The position numbers and the translations under genes were made by a program. Of a stretch of 64,000 bases of DNA, positions 16,533 through 24,806 are shown in pieces. The stretch covers positions 561,781 to 625,780 of the forward strand of contig JAAFAB010000003.1 of NCBI GenBank assembly GCA_018222585.1, in the 5' to 3' direction. Numbering within the stretch: the first letter of the stretch is position 1; each line of letters opens with the position of its first letter. The notes beneath the pieces are model-generated. The model made no database searches and had not been told where the DNA came from. It worked only from the letters and a program-made list of their open reading frames with translations. The DNA is from Paracoccaceae bacterium. Lineage in GTDB: Bacteria > Pseudomonadota > Alphaproteobacteria > Rhodobacterales > Rhodobacteraceae.

Positions 16533-17939
16533 ATGCTGAACAGGCTTGCCACCGGGGCGCTGGCCCTGGCCCTGACCACATCCTGTCTTGTCACCGGGGT
16601 CTCGGCGCAGGGCGCCAGCGACCAGGTCACGGATTTCACCCTGGACAACGGGATGCAGGTCGTCGTGGTCGAGGATCACCGCGCCCCCGTCGTCGTCCAC
16701 ATGGTCTGGTACCGCGCCGGCGCCGCTGACGAGGAGCCCGGCGTCTCTGGGATCGCCCACTTCCTCGAACACCTGATGTTCAAGGCCACCGACAACATGG
16801 CCTCGGGCGAGCTTTCGGCCACCGTCGCCGCCAATGGCGGCACCGACAACGCCTTCACCAGCCAGGACCAGACCGCCTACCACCAGCGCGTCGCCGCCGA
16901 CCGGCTGGAGCTGACGATGCAGATGGAAAGCGACCGGATGCAGAACCTCGCGCTGACCGAAGAGGACATCGCGACCGAGCGCGACGTGATCCTGGAAGAA
17001 CGCTCTCAGCGCACCGACAGCGAGCCGGGCGCGTTGTTCAGCGAACAGATGCGCGCCGCGCAGTACCTCAATCACCCCTACGGCCTTCCGGTGATCGGCT
17101 GGCGGCACGAGATGGAACAGCTGGGACTGGCCGAGGCGAACGCCTGGTATGACCGCTATTATGCCCCGAACAACGCCATCCTGATCGTCGCCGGCGATGT
17201 CGAACCGGACGAGGTGAAGGCCCTGGCACAGACCTACTACGGGGGTATTCCCGCCAACCCGGACCTGCCGTCAGAGCGGATCCGCCCGGCAGAACCGCCG
17301 CAGATCGCCGAACGGCGGGTGGTCTTCCGCGATGCCCGTGTCGCGCAACCCTACGTCAACCGCACCTACCTGGCCCCGGAACGCGATCCCGGCCAGCAGC
17401 ACGAGGCGGCGGCGCTGGTCATGCTGGCGCAGCTTCTCGGCGGCGGCACGACCTCCTATCTCTACGAGCACCTGGTGCTGGACCAGCAGGCGGCGGTCTA
17501 TGCGGCGGCCTACTATTCGCCCACCTCGCTGGATGACACGACCTTCGGCGTCTACATCGTGCCGAGGCCGGGCACCGATCTGGACACCGCCGAGGCCGAC
17601 CTGGATGCCGCCATCGCCGGTTTCCTGGAAGAGGGCGTCGACGAGGAGGCGCTGGAGCGGATCCGGATGCAGATCCGCGCAGAGGACATCTACGAACGCG
17701 ACGACGTGGCGGCCATGGGCCAGATGTACGGCCGCGCCCTGACTTCGGGGCTGACCGTGGAGGACGTGCAGCAATGGCCCCAGATCCTGCAGGAGGTCAC
17801 GCCTGCGGATATCATGGCCGCCGCCCACAAGGTGCTGAACCGGGACCACGCGGTGACCGGCTGGCTGATGCCCGATCCCGGCCCCGAGGAGGCGTCCGCC
17901 GCAACCCCTGAAGCCGACGCAGAGGAGATCAGCCAATGA
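16533..17939 (+). CDS. M16-family zinc metallopeptidase, catalytic subunit, exported
   Basis: 468 residues. A signal peptide is present (ALALALTTSCLVTGVSAQG). The inverted zinc motif HFLEH is at 76-80 (GIAHFLEHLMFKAT), and a downstream ERDVILEERSQR supplies the second glutamate ligand at about 150-158, so this protein should be an active pitrilysin/MPP-like protease in the periplasm. The fold continues through a second M16 domain (RTYLAPERDPG, LLGGGTTSYLYEHLV). The start is an ATG with GAGAGGAGG upstream. The stop overlaps the start of an M16 homologue without the zinc motif by 4 bp, a typical heterodimer arrangement. Confidence 0.92.
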   Translation: MLNRLATGALALALTTSCLVTGVSAQGASDQVTDFTLDNGMQVVVVEDHRAPVVVHMVWYRAGAADEEPGVSGIAHFLEHLMFKATDNMASGELSATVAANGGTDNAFTSQDQTAYHQRVAADRLELTMQMESDRMQNLALTEEDIATERDVILEERSQRTDSEPGALFSEQMRAAQYLNHPYGLPVIGWRHEMEQLGLAEANAWYDRYYAPNNAILIVAGDVEPDEVKALAQTYYGGIPANPDLPSERIRPAEPPQIAERRVVFRDARVAQPYVNRTYLAPERDPGQQHEAAALVMLAQLLGGGTTSYLYEHLVLDQQAAVYAAAYYSPTSLDDTTFGVYIVPRPGTDLDTAEADLDAAIAGFLEEGVDEEALERIRMQIRAEDIYERDDVAAMGQMYGRALTSGLTVEDVQQWPQILQEVTPADIMAAAHKVLNRDHAVTGWLMPDPGPEEASAATPEADAEEISQ

Positions 17940-19267
17940 GCCTGATGCAGAGACTGCTCGCCCCCGCCTTCGTCCTGCTCTCGGCCCTGCCGCTGCGCGC
18001 CGAGATCGCCATTCAGGAGGTCACCAGCCCCGGCGGGCTGACCGCCTGGCTTGTCGAAGAGCACTCGATCCCCTTCACCGCGCTGGAACTGCGCTTCGAG
18101 GGCGGCTCGGCACTGGACCTGCCCGGCAAGCGCGGCGCCACCAACCTGATGACCGGCCTGCTGGAAGAGGGGTCCGGCAGCGGCGAGACGGCGCTGGACA
18201 GCCAGCAGTTCGCCCGCGCGGTCGAGGGGCTGGCGGCCTCGTTCAACTACGACAGCTATTCCGACTCGCTCTCGGTCTCGGCACGTTTCCTGACCGAGAA
18301 CCGGGATCAGGCCGTGGCCCTGCTGCGTCAGTCCCTGGTCGAGCCGACCTTCCCCGAGGATGCGGTGGCACGGGTGAAGGAACAGGTGCTGTCGATCATC
18401 CGCTCCGATGCCAAGGACCCGCAGGACGTGGCCAGCCTCGGCTTTGCCGGGCGCGCCTATGGAGACCATCCCTATGCCACCGCGCTGGAGGGCACAGAGG
18501 AGAGTGTCGGCGCCCTGACCCGCGACGACATGGTCGAGGCCTGGCGCAACGTGCTGGTGAAGAATCGTGTCTCGATCGCCGTGGTCGGTGACATCACCCC
18601 CGAGGAACTGGGCCCGATGCTGGACGAGCTGGTCGGCGACCTGCCCGAAGGCGGCGCCCCGCTGCCCGGACCGGCCTCCCTGGGGCTGAGCGGCGGTGTC
18701 ACCATCCTGCCTTTCGACACCCCCCAGGCCCAGGTGATCTGGGGCCAGGAGGGGCTGGGCATGGAGGATCCCGACTTCTTCGCCGCCTACCTGCTGAACA
18801 CGATCATCGGCGGGTCGGGCTTCGAAAGCCGCCTGATGCAGGAGGTTCGCGAGAAGCGCGGCCTGACCTACGGTGTCTATTCCTGGCTGGCGGATCGCGA
18901 TTTCGCCGATGTCTGGATGGGGGCCGTGGCCTCGGACAACCGTCGCGTCGCCGAAACCATCGAGGTGATCCGCGCCGAATGGACCAAGGTCGCCGAAGAG
19001 GGCGTGACCGCGGAAGAGCTGGAGCAGGCCAAGAAGTACCTGACCGGCGCCTATCCCCTGCGCTTCGATGGCAACGGGCCGATTGCGGGCATCCTCGTCG
19101 GGATGCAGCACGACGATTTCCCCATCGACTACCCCGCCACCCGCAACGACAAGGTCAACGCGGTGACACTGGAGCAGATCAACCGCGTCGCCCGCGAACG
19201 CCTGCACCCCGAAGACCTGCGCTTCGTCGTCGTCGGTGAGCCCGAGGGGCTGGACGAAGTGAACTGA
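17936..19267 (+). CDS. M16-family peptidase-like protein, non-catalytic partner
   Basis: 443 residues with a signal peptide (LLAPAFVLLSALPLRA). The fold is M16, but where the partner has HFLEH this protein reads GATNLMTGLLEEGSG, so the zinc ligands are missing. The C-terminal half keeps the substrate-side features of the family: GGSGFESRLMQEVREKRGLT and YGVYSWLAD, where the R/Y pair is typical of the non-catalytic subunit. It presumably forms a heterodimer with the preceding protease, as alpha and beta subunits of mitochondrial processing peptidase do. ATGA overlap with the upstream gene. The convergent MerR gene lies downstream, separated by a type I palindromic element. Confidence 0.9.
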   Translation: MSLMQRLLAPAFVLLSALPLRAEIAIQEVTSPGGLTAWLVEEHSIPFTALELRFEGGSALDLPGKRGATNLMTGLLEEGSGSGETALDSQQFARAVEGLAASFNYDSYSDSLSVSARFLTENRDQAVALLRQSLVEPTFPEDAVARVKEQVLSIIRSDAKDPQDVASLGFAGRAYGDHPYATALEGTEESVGALTRDDMVEAWRNVLVKNRVSIAVVGDITPEELGPMLDELVGDLPEGGAPLPGPASLGLSGGVTILPFDTPQAQVIWGQEGLGMEDPDFFAAYLLNTIIGGSGFESRLMQEVREKRGLTYGVYSWLADRDFADVWMGAVASDNRRVAETIEVIRAEWTKVAEEGVTAEELEQAKKYLTGAYPLRFDGNGPIAGILVGMQHDDFPIDYPATRNDKVNAVTLEQINRVARERLHPEDLRFVVVGEPEGLDEVN

Positions 19268-19404
19268 GCGTCCTGAATGCCGTTCCCGGGTGGCGCGCCC
19301 ACCCGGGAACGGAGTCGGGCCATCGCCTGAAGAGCCGCAGCGCGTCGGACCGGCCGGCCCTGGCGCCTCCGCGCAGCGTGGCGCGCGCAACAGACGTCAG
19401 GCCG
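19268..19404. other. Intergenic sequence after the M16 pair, no gene seen
   Basis: A short inverted repeat, GTTCCCGGGTGGCGCGCCCACCCGGGAAC (19278-19310 region; arms GTTCCCGGGTGG and CCACCCGGGAAC), lies about 10 bp after the stop and is probably the terminator stem of the M16 operon, though no clear T-run follows. The rest has no recognisable content. Confidence 0.5.
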
Positions 19405-19594
19405 CCTCCGGCGGGAGTATTTTCAGCCTGGTGATGCTGAGGGATGCTGCCCGGAGAGGCACCCTACTTTCCCACCACGGGCGTGCCACGCCCTTCACGC
19501 AGAACGAGGCCGCCCCTTTGTCCGCCTCAGGCATCATCACCAGGCTGAAAATACTCCGGGGGAGTCCGCCCCGGCGGACGGGGGCAGAGCCCCC
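19405..19594. repeat. Dispersed palindromic element, type I full copy (inverted pair)
   Basis: The left core CCTCCGGCGGGAGTATTTTC with AGCCTGGTGATGCTG is at 19405-19439. A spacer of about 90 bp contains ACTTTCCCA, GCGTGCCACGCCCTTCACGC and AACGAGGCCGCC. The right inverted core GCATCATCACCAGGCTGAAA with ATACTCCGGGGGA spans 19530-19563. Hairpin 2 GTCCGCC-CC-GGCGGAC is at 19564-19579 and hairpin 1 GGGGGC-AGA-GCCCCC at 19580-19594. The spacer matches the reverse complement of the one at 6905-6995. The element lies between two convergent genes. Confidence 0.85.
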
Positions 19595-19627
19595 ACTTCC
19601 CTCTACCTGTGCCTGCGGGCGACGGCT

Positions 19628-20038
19628 CTAGTGGTCCCCCAGGCATTGCCGGTGATCGCCGAGCGCGTCGATCAGACCGCAGGGCTCTCCCGGCGCATGG
19701 TCGCAGACCTCCGACAGGCGCGCGAGTTCGGCCTCGAGCCGCTGCAGCCGGGCGATGCGGGCGCGGATATCGCCGAGGTGGCGAGCGGCGATCTGATGCG
19801 CATCGGCGCAGTCGCGGCCCTTGTCGGACAGCTCCAGCAGGTGACGGATCGCCTCCAGCGACAGCCCGAGGCCGCGCGCATGGGCGATGAACTGCAGCCG
19901 CTCCAGCCCGCGCCCGTCATAGCGGCGTTGGTTGCCGGCCGAGCGTCCGGCCTCGGGCATCAGGCCGATGCCCTCGTAGTAGCGGATGGTGGGCACCTTC
20001 ACGCCGGTGCGGTCGGACAGGGCGCCGATGGAATACAT
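19628..20038 (-). CDS. MerR-family metal-responsive regulator
   Basis: 136 residues. The N-terminal winged helix-turn-helix is a clear MerR type: SIGALSDRTGVKVPTIRYYE then GNQRRYDGRGLERLQFI. A long dimerisation helix follows. Cysteines at the start of that helix (RDCADAH) and after it (EVCDHAPGEPC) form the pattern of the ZntR/CadR/PbrR group, which senses Zn, Cd or Pb. It is divergent from a cation-diffusion exporter with a MerR-type promoter between them, so its job is very probably to activate export when the metal is in excess. ATG at 20038. The particular metal cannot be told from sequence alone. Confidence 0.9.
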   Translation of the reverse strand: MYSIGALSDRTGVKVPTIRYYEGIGLMPEAGRSAGNQRRYDGRGLERLQFIAHARGLGLSLEAIRHLLELSDKGRDCADAHQIAARHLGDIRARIARLQRLEAELARLSEVCDHAPGEPCGLIDALGDHRQCLGDH

Positions 20039-20061
20039 GGAACTCTCTTGGAAATTACCTC

Positions 20062-20092
20062 TTGAACCTCTAGCGACTAGAGGTCCTAGATT
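20062..20092 (+). promoter_or_regulatory. MerR-type promoter with 19-bp spacer and operator dyad
   Basis: The -35 TTGAAC (20062-20067) and -10 TAGATT (20087-20092) are 19 bp apart, the long spacing typical of MerR-activated promoters. Between them lies the perfect dyad ACCTCTAG-CGA-CTAGAGGT (20066-20084). It is oriented toward the cation exporter, 34 bp from its start codon, and the divergent merR-type gene begins 24 bp on the other side. Confidence 0.85.
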
Positions 20093-20125
20093 GGTCGGCG
20101 TCAAGGACAGACCCGGGAAAGATCC

Positions 20126-21052
20126 ATGCCGCACGACCACTCTCATGGCCATCATCACCACCATCACCACGCGGCCGACCTGGCCGGAGACCGCCGCGTC
20201 GCCTGGGCGGTGGCGGTCAACATCGCGCTGACCTTCGTGCAGATCGCGGCGGGCATCTTCTCGGGGTCGCTGGCGCTGATCGCCGATGCGATCCACAATC
20301 TCTCGGATGCGCTGAGCCTCGTCATCGCCTTCGCCGCCCGCCGCATCGCGCGCCGCCCGGCGGATGAGGCCATGACCTTCGGCTACGGCCGCGCCGAGGT
20401 CGTCGCGGCGCTGGTCAACTACACCACGCTGATCGTCATCGCGGTAATGCTGGCCTACGAGGGCATCGAGCGGCTGTTCGATCCGCAGCAGGTCGAGGGC
20501 TGGACGGTGGTCGTCGTGGCCGCGGTGGCGCTGGTCATCGACACGGTGACGGCCCTGCTGATGCTGCGGTTGCAGAAGGACAGCGTCAACATGCGCGCGG
20601 CCTTCCTGCACAACATCGCCGATGCGCTCGGCTCGGTCGCGGTGATCGTCGCCGGGACGCTGATCCTGCTCTACGACTGGCGGCTGGTCGATCCCATCGT
20701 CACCCTGGGCATCTCGGCCTATATCTTGTGGCACGCCGGGGTCGAGATCGGCCCCGTCATCCGCCTGCTGATGCTGGGCAGCCCCGACAGCCCCGCTGTC
20801 GGCGAGGTCGCGACACGGATTCGCGCCATTCCCGGTGTCGCCTCCGTCCACCATCTGCACCTCTGGCGGATGCAGGAGCGCGAGGCGGCGCTGGAATGCC
20901 ATGTGGTGCTCTCGGGCGGTGCGGAGGAGGCCGGCGCGGTGCGGGCCGAGGTCAAGCGCGCGCTGCATGACGACTTCGAACTGACCCATGTGACGCTGGA
21001 GATCGAGACCCGGGACGAGGCCTGCACCGACGCCCCGCTGATCGGTCACTGA
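20126..21052 (+). CDS. Cation diffusion facilitator (CDF) family heavy-metal exporter
   Basis: 308 residues, full length, six predicted membrane helices. A His-rich cytoplasmic N-terminus (HDHSHGHH and following histidines) is typical of zinc-binding CDF proteins. The transport site is visible as DAIHNLSD in helix II (Asp54, His57, Asp61) and HNIAD in helix V. A C-terminal cytoplasmic metal-binding domain (ASVHHLHLWRMQE and later) completes the family layout. It exchanges Zn2+ or Cd2+ for protons in the inner membrane. The HxxxD-type site favours zinc/cadmium over iron or manganese. Expression is very probably driven by the adjacent MerR regulator. Confidence 0.94.
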   Translation: MPHDHSHGHHHHHHHAADLAGDRRVAWAVAVNIALTFVQIAAGIFSGSLALIADAIHNLSDALSLVIAFAARRIARRPADEAMTFGYGRAEVVAALVNYTTLIVIAVMLAYEGIERLFDPQQVEGWTVVVVAAVALVIDTVTALLMLRLQKDSVNMRAAFLHNIADALGSVAVIVAGTLILLYDWRLVDPIVTLGISAYILWHAGVEIGPVIRLLMLGSPDSPAVGEVATRIRAIPGVASVHHLHLWRMQEREAALECHVVLSGGAEEAGAVRAEVKRALHDDFELTHVTLEIETRDEACTDAPLIGH

Positions 21053-21056
21053 CTGC

Positions 21057-21761
21057 CTAGTCGTTCTTGCGCGGGATCCGCCCTGCACGGGTCTCGTGCT
21101 CGAAATAGGCGGCAAGGGAGCGGGTCCGATCCGGTGGAAAGCGATCCTCAGGCTGCAGGCCGGCAATGCGGTCCAGGCGGAAGGTGCGGAAGTCCTCGCG
21201 CAGTTCGCACCAGGCGACGAGGGTCCAGACCTTGCCCCAGAAGAACAGGCCGAGCGGGCGCAGGATCCGGTCGGTCTGGTCGCCGCTCTCGGCCAGGTAG
21301 CGGATTTGCAGCCGGGTCCGGCTGTGCACGGCGGTTTCCACCACGTCCAGCCGCTCGCGCAGGGCCTCGGGCATGGCCTGCATCGAGATGGCGTGGATCT
21401 GCACCGCCTCCAGCCGCTCGCGGGCCTTGGCGGGCAGGACCGCCTCGATCTTGACGATGGCCTCTTCGGCGGCACGGGCCATGGTCAGCCCGCCCCAGGC
21501 CTTGACCAGCCGCGCCCCGGCGACCAGGGCCACGATCTCTTCCTCGGTGAACATCAGCGGCGGCAGGTCATGGCCGGCGCGCATGACATAGCCCATGCCG
21601 GCCTCGCCCTCGATCGGCACGCCCGAGCCCTGCAAGTCGGCGACATCGCGGTAGAGGGTGCGAAGCGACACTTCCAGCCGCTCCGCCAGTTCGCGCCCGG
21701 TCACCAGCCGCCCGCCGCGCAGGTGCTGCACGATCTGGAACAGGCGATCGGCGCGACGCAT
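21057..21761 (-). CDS. YafY-type transcriptional regulator (HTH + WYL)
   Basis: 234 residues. An HTH_11 domain is at the N-terminus (MRRADRLFQIVQHLRGGRLV then ELAERLEVSLRTLYRDVADL), and a WYL-type effector domain follows in the second half (RTRLQIRYLAESGDQ, RILRPLGLFFWGKVWTLVAW). Such regulators sense small ligands or nucleic acids. It is the second gene after a VOC-fold protein, whose stop is 2 bp upstream of this ATG, so it probably regulates that operon. It is convergent with the CDF exporter, with stops 4 bp apart. The ligand is unknown. Confidence 0.88.
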   Translation of the reverse strand: MRRADRLFQIVQHLRGGRLVTGRELAERLEVSLRTLYRDVADLQGSGVPIEGEAGMGYVMRAGHDLPPLMFTEEEIVALVAGARLVKAWGGLTMARAAEEAIVKIEAVLPAKARERLEAVQIHAISMQAMPEALRERLDVVETAVHSRTRLQIRYLAESGDQTDRILRPLGLFFWGKVWTLVAWCELREDFRTFRLDRIAGLQPEDRFPPDRTRSLAAYFEHETRAGRIPRKND

Positions 21762-21763
21762 CC

Positions 21764-22126
21764 TCAGGCGGCCTCGAACAGGCCGATGCGGTTGCCATCG
21801 GGGTCGCGCACCACGGCGTAGCGGCCCGGCGGGATGGTGATCACGTCGGTTTCGGCCCGTGCGCCGGCCTGCTGCGCCCGCGACAGGGCCGCTTCGACCG
21901 TATCCGGCACCAGCAGGTGGATCACATTGCCCGCGCCCATGCCGCCGGGCCCCTCGACGAGGTTGCCGCCAACCCCGCCCGAGCCGAAGGCGGCGACGCG
22001 GTCCGGTCCCATCTGCATTTGGGTCAGGGTCCAGCCGAAAACCGCCTCGTAGAAGGCGGTGCCGCGGGCCAGGTCGGTGACGGGGATCTCGGCCCAGATG
22101 ACGGTTGTCTTGCTGTCGGTGCTCAT
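21764..22126 (-). CDS. VOC-superfamily (glyoxalase/bleomycin-resistance-like) protein
   Basis: 120 residues, a single glyoxalase-like module. It starts near TTVIWAEIPVTDLARGTAFY and contains YEAVFGW and the C-terminal FAVVRDPDGNRIGL-type end (YAVVRDPDGNRIGLFEAA). Members of this group include PhnB-like and lactoylglutathione-lyase-like enzymes; the sequence is not enough to choose a substrate. The ATG at 22126 has a GGGAGA ribosome-binding site, and a longer frame upstream lacks one. It is co-directional with, and 2 bp upstream of, the WYL regulator. Confidence 0.85.
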   Translation of the reverse strand: MSTDSKTTVIWAEIPVTDLARGTAFYEAVFGWTLTQMQMGPDRVAAFGSGGVGGNLVEGPGGMGAGNVIHLLVPDTVEAALSRAQQAGARAETDVITIPPGRYAVVRDPDGNRIGLFEAA

Positions 22127-22239
22127 GGCGTGTCTCCCTGAGAGCGTTGCGATGCCCTCGTCTCGCACAGCGCTGCTGACAGCATTCCGTCAGCAGCTGT
22201 CAGGGGCAACCGAATTTTTGCGCACCCGCGCCGGGGCCT

Positions 22240-23028
22240 TCAGGCCGTGCGTCCGGGGCCACCGCAGGCAGCCCGGGCCGCGCTCAGCCAGCCCAGCCCG
22301 TCGGCGGTCGTGCCGCGGGGCCGGTAGTCGGCGCCGATCCAGCCACTGTAGCCGGTCTCGTCCAGCAGCTTGTAGAGCGCGGCAAAGTCTCCGCCCGCAC
22401 CACCCGGCTCCTGCTGATCGGGGATCCCGGCCACCTGGACGTGATGCGCCAGACCGCCGTAGGCCTCCCATGTGCCCAGCATGTCGCCGGTGATGCGATG
22501 CGCGTGATAGGTGTCGAACTGCAACCCCAGCCTGTCATGGCCGACGGCGTCGATGACCCGCGCGGCCAGGTCGAAATCCGACAGGTAATAGCCGGGCAGA
22601 TCGGCGGTGTTCATCGGCTCCAGCACGAGGCTTTGGGTCGGCGCCTCGGCCACGGCCCAGCGGAGGTTGGCGACCAGGGTGTCGAACGCCGCATCCCCCC
22701 AGGCGGCACCCGACATGATGTGCAGGTGCTCGGCCTTCAGGGCGGTAGCATAGCGCAGGGCGCGGCGGAAATCGTGGCGAAAGCGCTCCGTGCCGCCTGG
22801 CACGGCGGCAAAGCCGGCCGCGCCGCCGGTATAGTTTGGTGGCGGCGCATTGATCAGCACCAGCGGCAGGCCGGTCTGGCCAAGCGCATTGCGGATCTCC
22901 ATCGCGGGGATGTCGTAGGGAAACTGGATCTCGACAGCCTCGAACCCGGCCTCAGCTGCGGCGGGGATTCGCGCGGCGAGGGGCAGCTCGGTGAAAAGGG
23001 TGGTCAGATTTGCAGCAAATTTCGGCAT
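22240..23028 (-). CDS. hyi: Hydroxypyruvate isomerase / TIM-barrel sugar isomerase
   Basis: 262 residues, normal for Hyi. It is a xylose-isomerase-like TIM barrel that interconverts hydroxypyruvate and tartronate semialdehyde in glyoxylate metabolism. It begins KFAANLTTLFTELPLAARI and contains GFEAVEIQFPYD, LVLEPMNTADLPGYYL with a Glu metal/catalytic site, GLQFDTYHAHRITGD, and HHVQVAGIPDQQEPG. ATG at 23028 after GGGAGG; the upstream extension of the frame is non-coding in appearance. Some members act on other keto sugars, so OtnI-like activity is an alternative. glcDEF, which produces glyoxylate, lies 8 kb away but is not in the same operon. Confidence 0.88.
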   Translation of the reverse strand: MPKFAANLTTLFTELPLAARIPAAAEAGFEAVEIQFPYDIPAMEIRNALGQTGLPLVLINAPPPNYTGGAAGFAAVPGGTERFRHDFRRALRYATALKAEHLHIMSGAAWGDAAFDTLVANLRWAVAEAPTQSLVLEPMNTADLPGYYLSDFDLAARVIDAVGHDRLGLQFDTYHAHRITGDMLGTWEAYGGLAHHVQVAGIPDQQEPGGAGGDFAALYKLLDETGYSGWIGADYRPRGTTADGLGWLSAARAACGGPGRTA

Positions 23029-23096
23029 CCGCCCTCCCGATACCCGGCGTCCGGCGCGGCCCCCCGACACCGGACGCGCTGCGCCTCAGGATGGAA

Positions 23097-23708
23097 TCAG
23101 GACTCCGCCTCGGTCAACTGATCTGCCGGGATGATCGGGAAAAACTGGCCCGAAGAGCGGATCCCGAACCAGTCGCGCCCCTCGTGCGGCGCGGTTTCGC
23201 CAATGTCGACAAGGCGGTAGAAGCTCTTGCGGTCGATCAGCGCCTCCAGCCGGTCGCGGATCAGCACGTAGGGTGAGGGCTCTCCGGTGTCCGGGTCGCG
23301 GGTGACCCGGATCGGGTGATCGGGGCCGGCCACGGCGCGATCGGCGACATTGGTCAGGAAGGTCAGCACCTGCTGGCCGTCCTCTTCGGACACTTCGAAA
23401 TCGACCGCCAGGAAGGGCGCGTCCTCGACGGTGATGCCGACCTTTTCCACTGGAGTGACAAGGAAATAGCTGTCACCATCCTTACGCAGGATGGTGGAGA
23501 AGAGGCGCACCAGTTCGGGCCGCCCGATGGGGGTGCCCAGGTAGAACCAGGTGCCATCGCGGGCGATCCGCATGTCGAGATCGCCGCAGAACGGCGGGTT
23601 CCACTTGTGGACCGGCGGAAGTCCGCGCCCCTTGGCGGCGCGCGCGGAGGCAAGAATGCTCTCAGCGGTGGCATTCACACTCTTTTGTGACGACGGTGAA
23701 TTTATCAT
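23097..23708 (-). CDS. DUF1285 domain-containing protein
   Basis: 203 residues. The family signature is clear: KGRGLPPVHKWNPPFCGDLD, then MRIARDGTWFYLGTPIGRPE and LVRLFSTILRKDGDSYFLVT, with a C-terminal RSSGQFFPI segment. DUF1285 is a beta-rich fold of unknown activity, widely conserved in alphaproteobacteria and usually placed divergently next to a MoxR ATPase gene, as here. The start is ATG at 23708 (MINSPSS); a GTG ten codons downstream is a possible alternative. The divergent 57-bp gap to the MoxR gene must hold both promoters. Confidence 0.85.
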   Translation of the reverse strand: MINSPSSQKSVNATAESILASARAAKGRGLPPVHKWNPPFCGDLDMRIARDGTWFYLGTPIGRPELVRLFSTILRKDGDSYFLVTPVEKVGITVEDAPFLAVDFEVSEEDGQQVLTFLTNVADRAVAGPDHPIRVTRDPDTGEPSPYVLIRDRLEALIDRKSFYRLVDIGETAPHEGRDWFGIRSSGQFFPIIPADQLTEAES

Positions 23709-23737
23709 TAACCAACTCGCGGCTACAGTTTCACCTA

Positions 23738-23749
23738 TGACTATAGTCA
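23738..23749. promoter_or_regulatory. Short palindrome in the DUF1285/MoxR divergent promoter region
   Basis: TGACTATAGTCA is a perfect 12-bp palindrome, 16 bp before the MoxR start. It includes TATAGT, which could serve as a -10 element. This is either a regulator site or a chance promoter feature. Confidence 0.35.
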
Positions 23750-23765
23750 GCGCCGGAGGAAAGTC

Positions 23766-24806
23766 ATGGCCGAGACGGAAATCGATGGGGCAACCGGGGG
23801 CGAGGACCTGATCGCCCGGATCGAGGCGGTAGAGGCCAAGCTGGCCGAGGCCAAGCGCTCGATCACCCGCCGGTTCGTCGGCCAGAAACAGGTCGTCGAC
23901 CTGACGCTGTCGGCGCTGCTCTGCGGTGGCCATGCGCTGCTGATCGGCCTGCCGGGCCTGGGCAAGACCCGCCTGGTGGAAACGCTCTCGACCGTGATGG
24001 GGCTGGACGGGAACCGCATCCAGTTCACCCCCGACCTGATGCCCGCCGACATCCTCGGCTCGGAGGTGCTGGAAACCGCCGGGGACGGCGCCCGCGCCTT
24101 CCGCTTCCTGCCGGGCCCGGTGTTCTGCCAGCTGCTGATGGCGGACGAGATCAACCGTGCCAGCCCCCGGACCCAGTCGGCGCTGCTGCAGGCGATGCAG
24201 GAAAAGCAGGTCACCGTCGCCGGCGAGGACCGCGACCTGGGCCAGCCCTTCCACGTGCTCGCCACCCAGAACCCGATCGAACAGGAGGGCACCTATCCGC
24301 TGCCCGAGGCGCAGCTGGACCGCTTCCTGGTGAAGATCGACGTGCAGTATCCCGACCGTGACACGGAACGCGACATCCTGCTGTCGACCACCGGGGTGGA
24401 GGAGGGCGCGGCGCATGCGGTCTTCTCGGCGGCCGAGCTGATCGAGGCGCAGAAGCTGCTGCGCCGGATGCCCGTGGGCGAGTCGGTGGTCGAGCTGATC
24501 CTCGATCTTGTCCGCGCCTGTCGCCCCGACGATCCGACCGCGCCCGAGCGGGTGCGCGACACCGTGTCCTGGGGCCCCGGCCCTCGCGCCGCCCAGGCGC
24601 TGATGATGACCACCCGTGCCCGCGCCATGCTGCAGGGCCGGCTGGCACCTTCGGCCGAGGACGTGCTGGCCATGGCGCAGCCGGTGCTGTCGCACCGCAT
24701 GGGCCTGAACTTCGCCGCCCGCGCCCGGGGTGACAGTCTGGACGGGCTGATTGCCGAGGTCGCTGACAGCTTCACCTCTGCCGGGGCCACCGGGGCCGCG
24801 GCGTGA
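23766..24806 (+). CDS. MoxR-family AAA+ ATPase
   Basis: 346 residues. An AAA+ core is present with Walker A GLPGLGKT (61-68), Walker B LLMADEIN (Asp126, Glu127) and a sensor region (LATQNPIEQEGTYPLPEAQL), all matching the MoxR branch; the C-terminal lid helix bundle follows. MoxR proteins act as chaperones with VWA-domain partners. The downstream DUF58 and BatA/DUF4159 genes are exactly such partners. ATG at 23766 after CGGAGGAAAG. The stop overlaps the GTG of the DUF58 gene by 4 bp. The whole four-gene unit is probably an envelope-stress or cell-wall chaperone system; its physiological target is unknown. Confidence 0.93.
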   Translation: MAETEIDGATGGEDLIARIEAVEAKLAEAKRSITRRFVGQKQVVDLTLSALLCGGHALLIGLPGLGKTRLVETLSTVMGLDGNRIQFTPDLMPADILGSEVLETAGDGARAFRFLPGPVFCQLLMADEINRASPRTQSALLQAMQEKQVTVAGEDRDLGQPFHVLATQNPIEQEGTYPLPEAQLDRFLVKIDVQYPDRDTERDILLSTTGVEEGAAHAVFSAAELIEAQKLLRRMPVGESVVELILDLVRACRPDDPTAPERVRDTVSWGPGPRAAQALMMTTRARAMLQGRLAPSAEDVLAMAQPVLSHRMGLNFAARARGDSLDGLIAEVADSFTSAGATGAAA

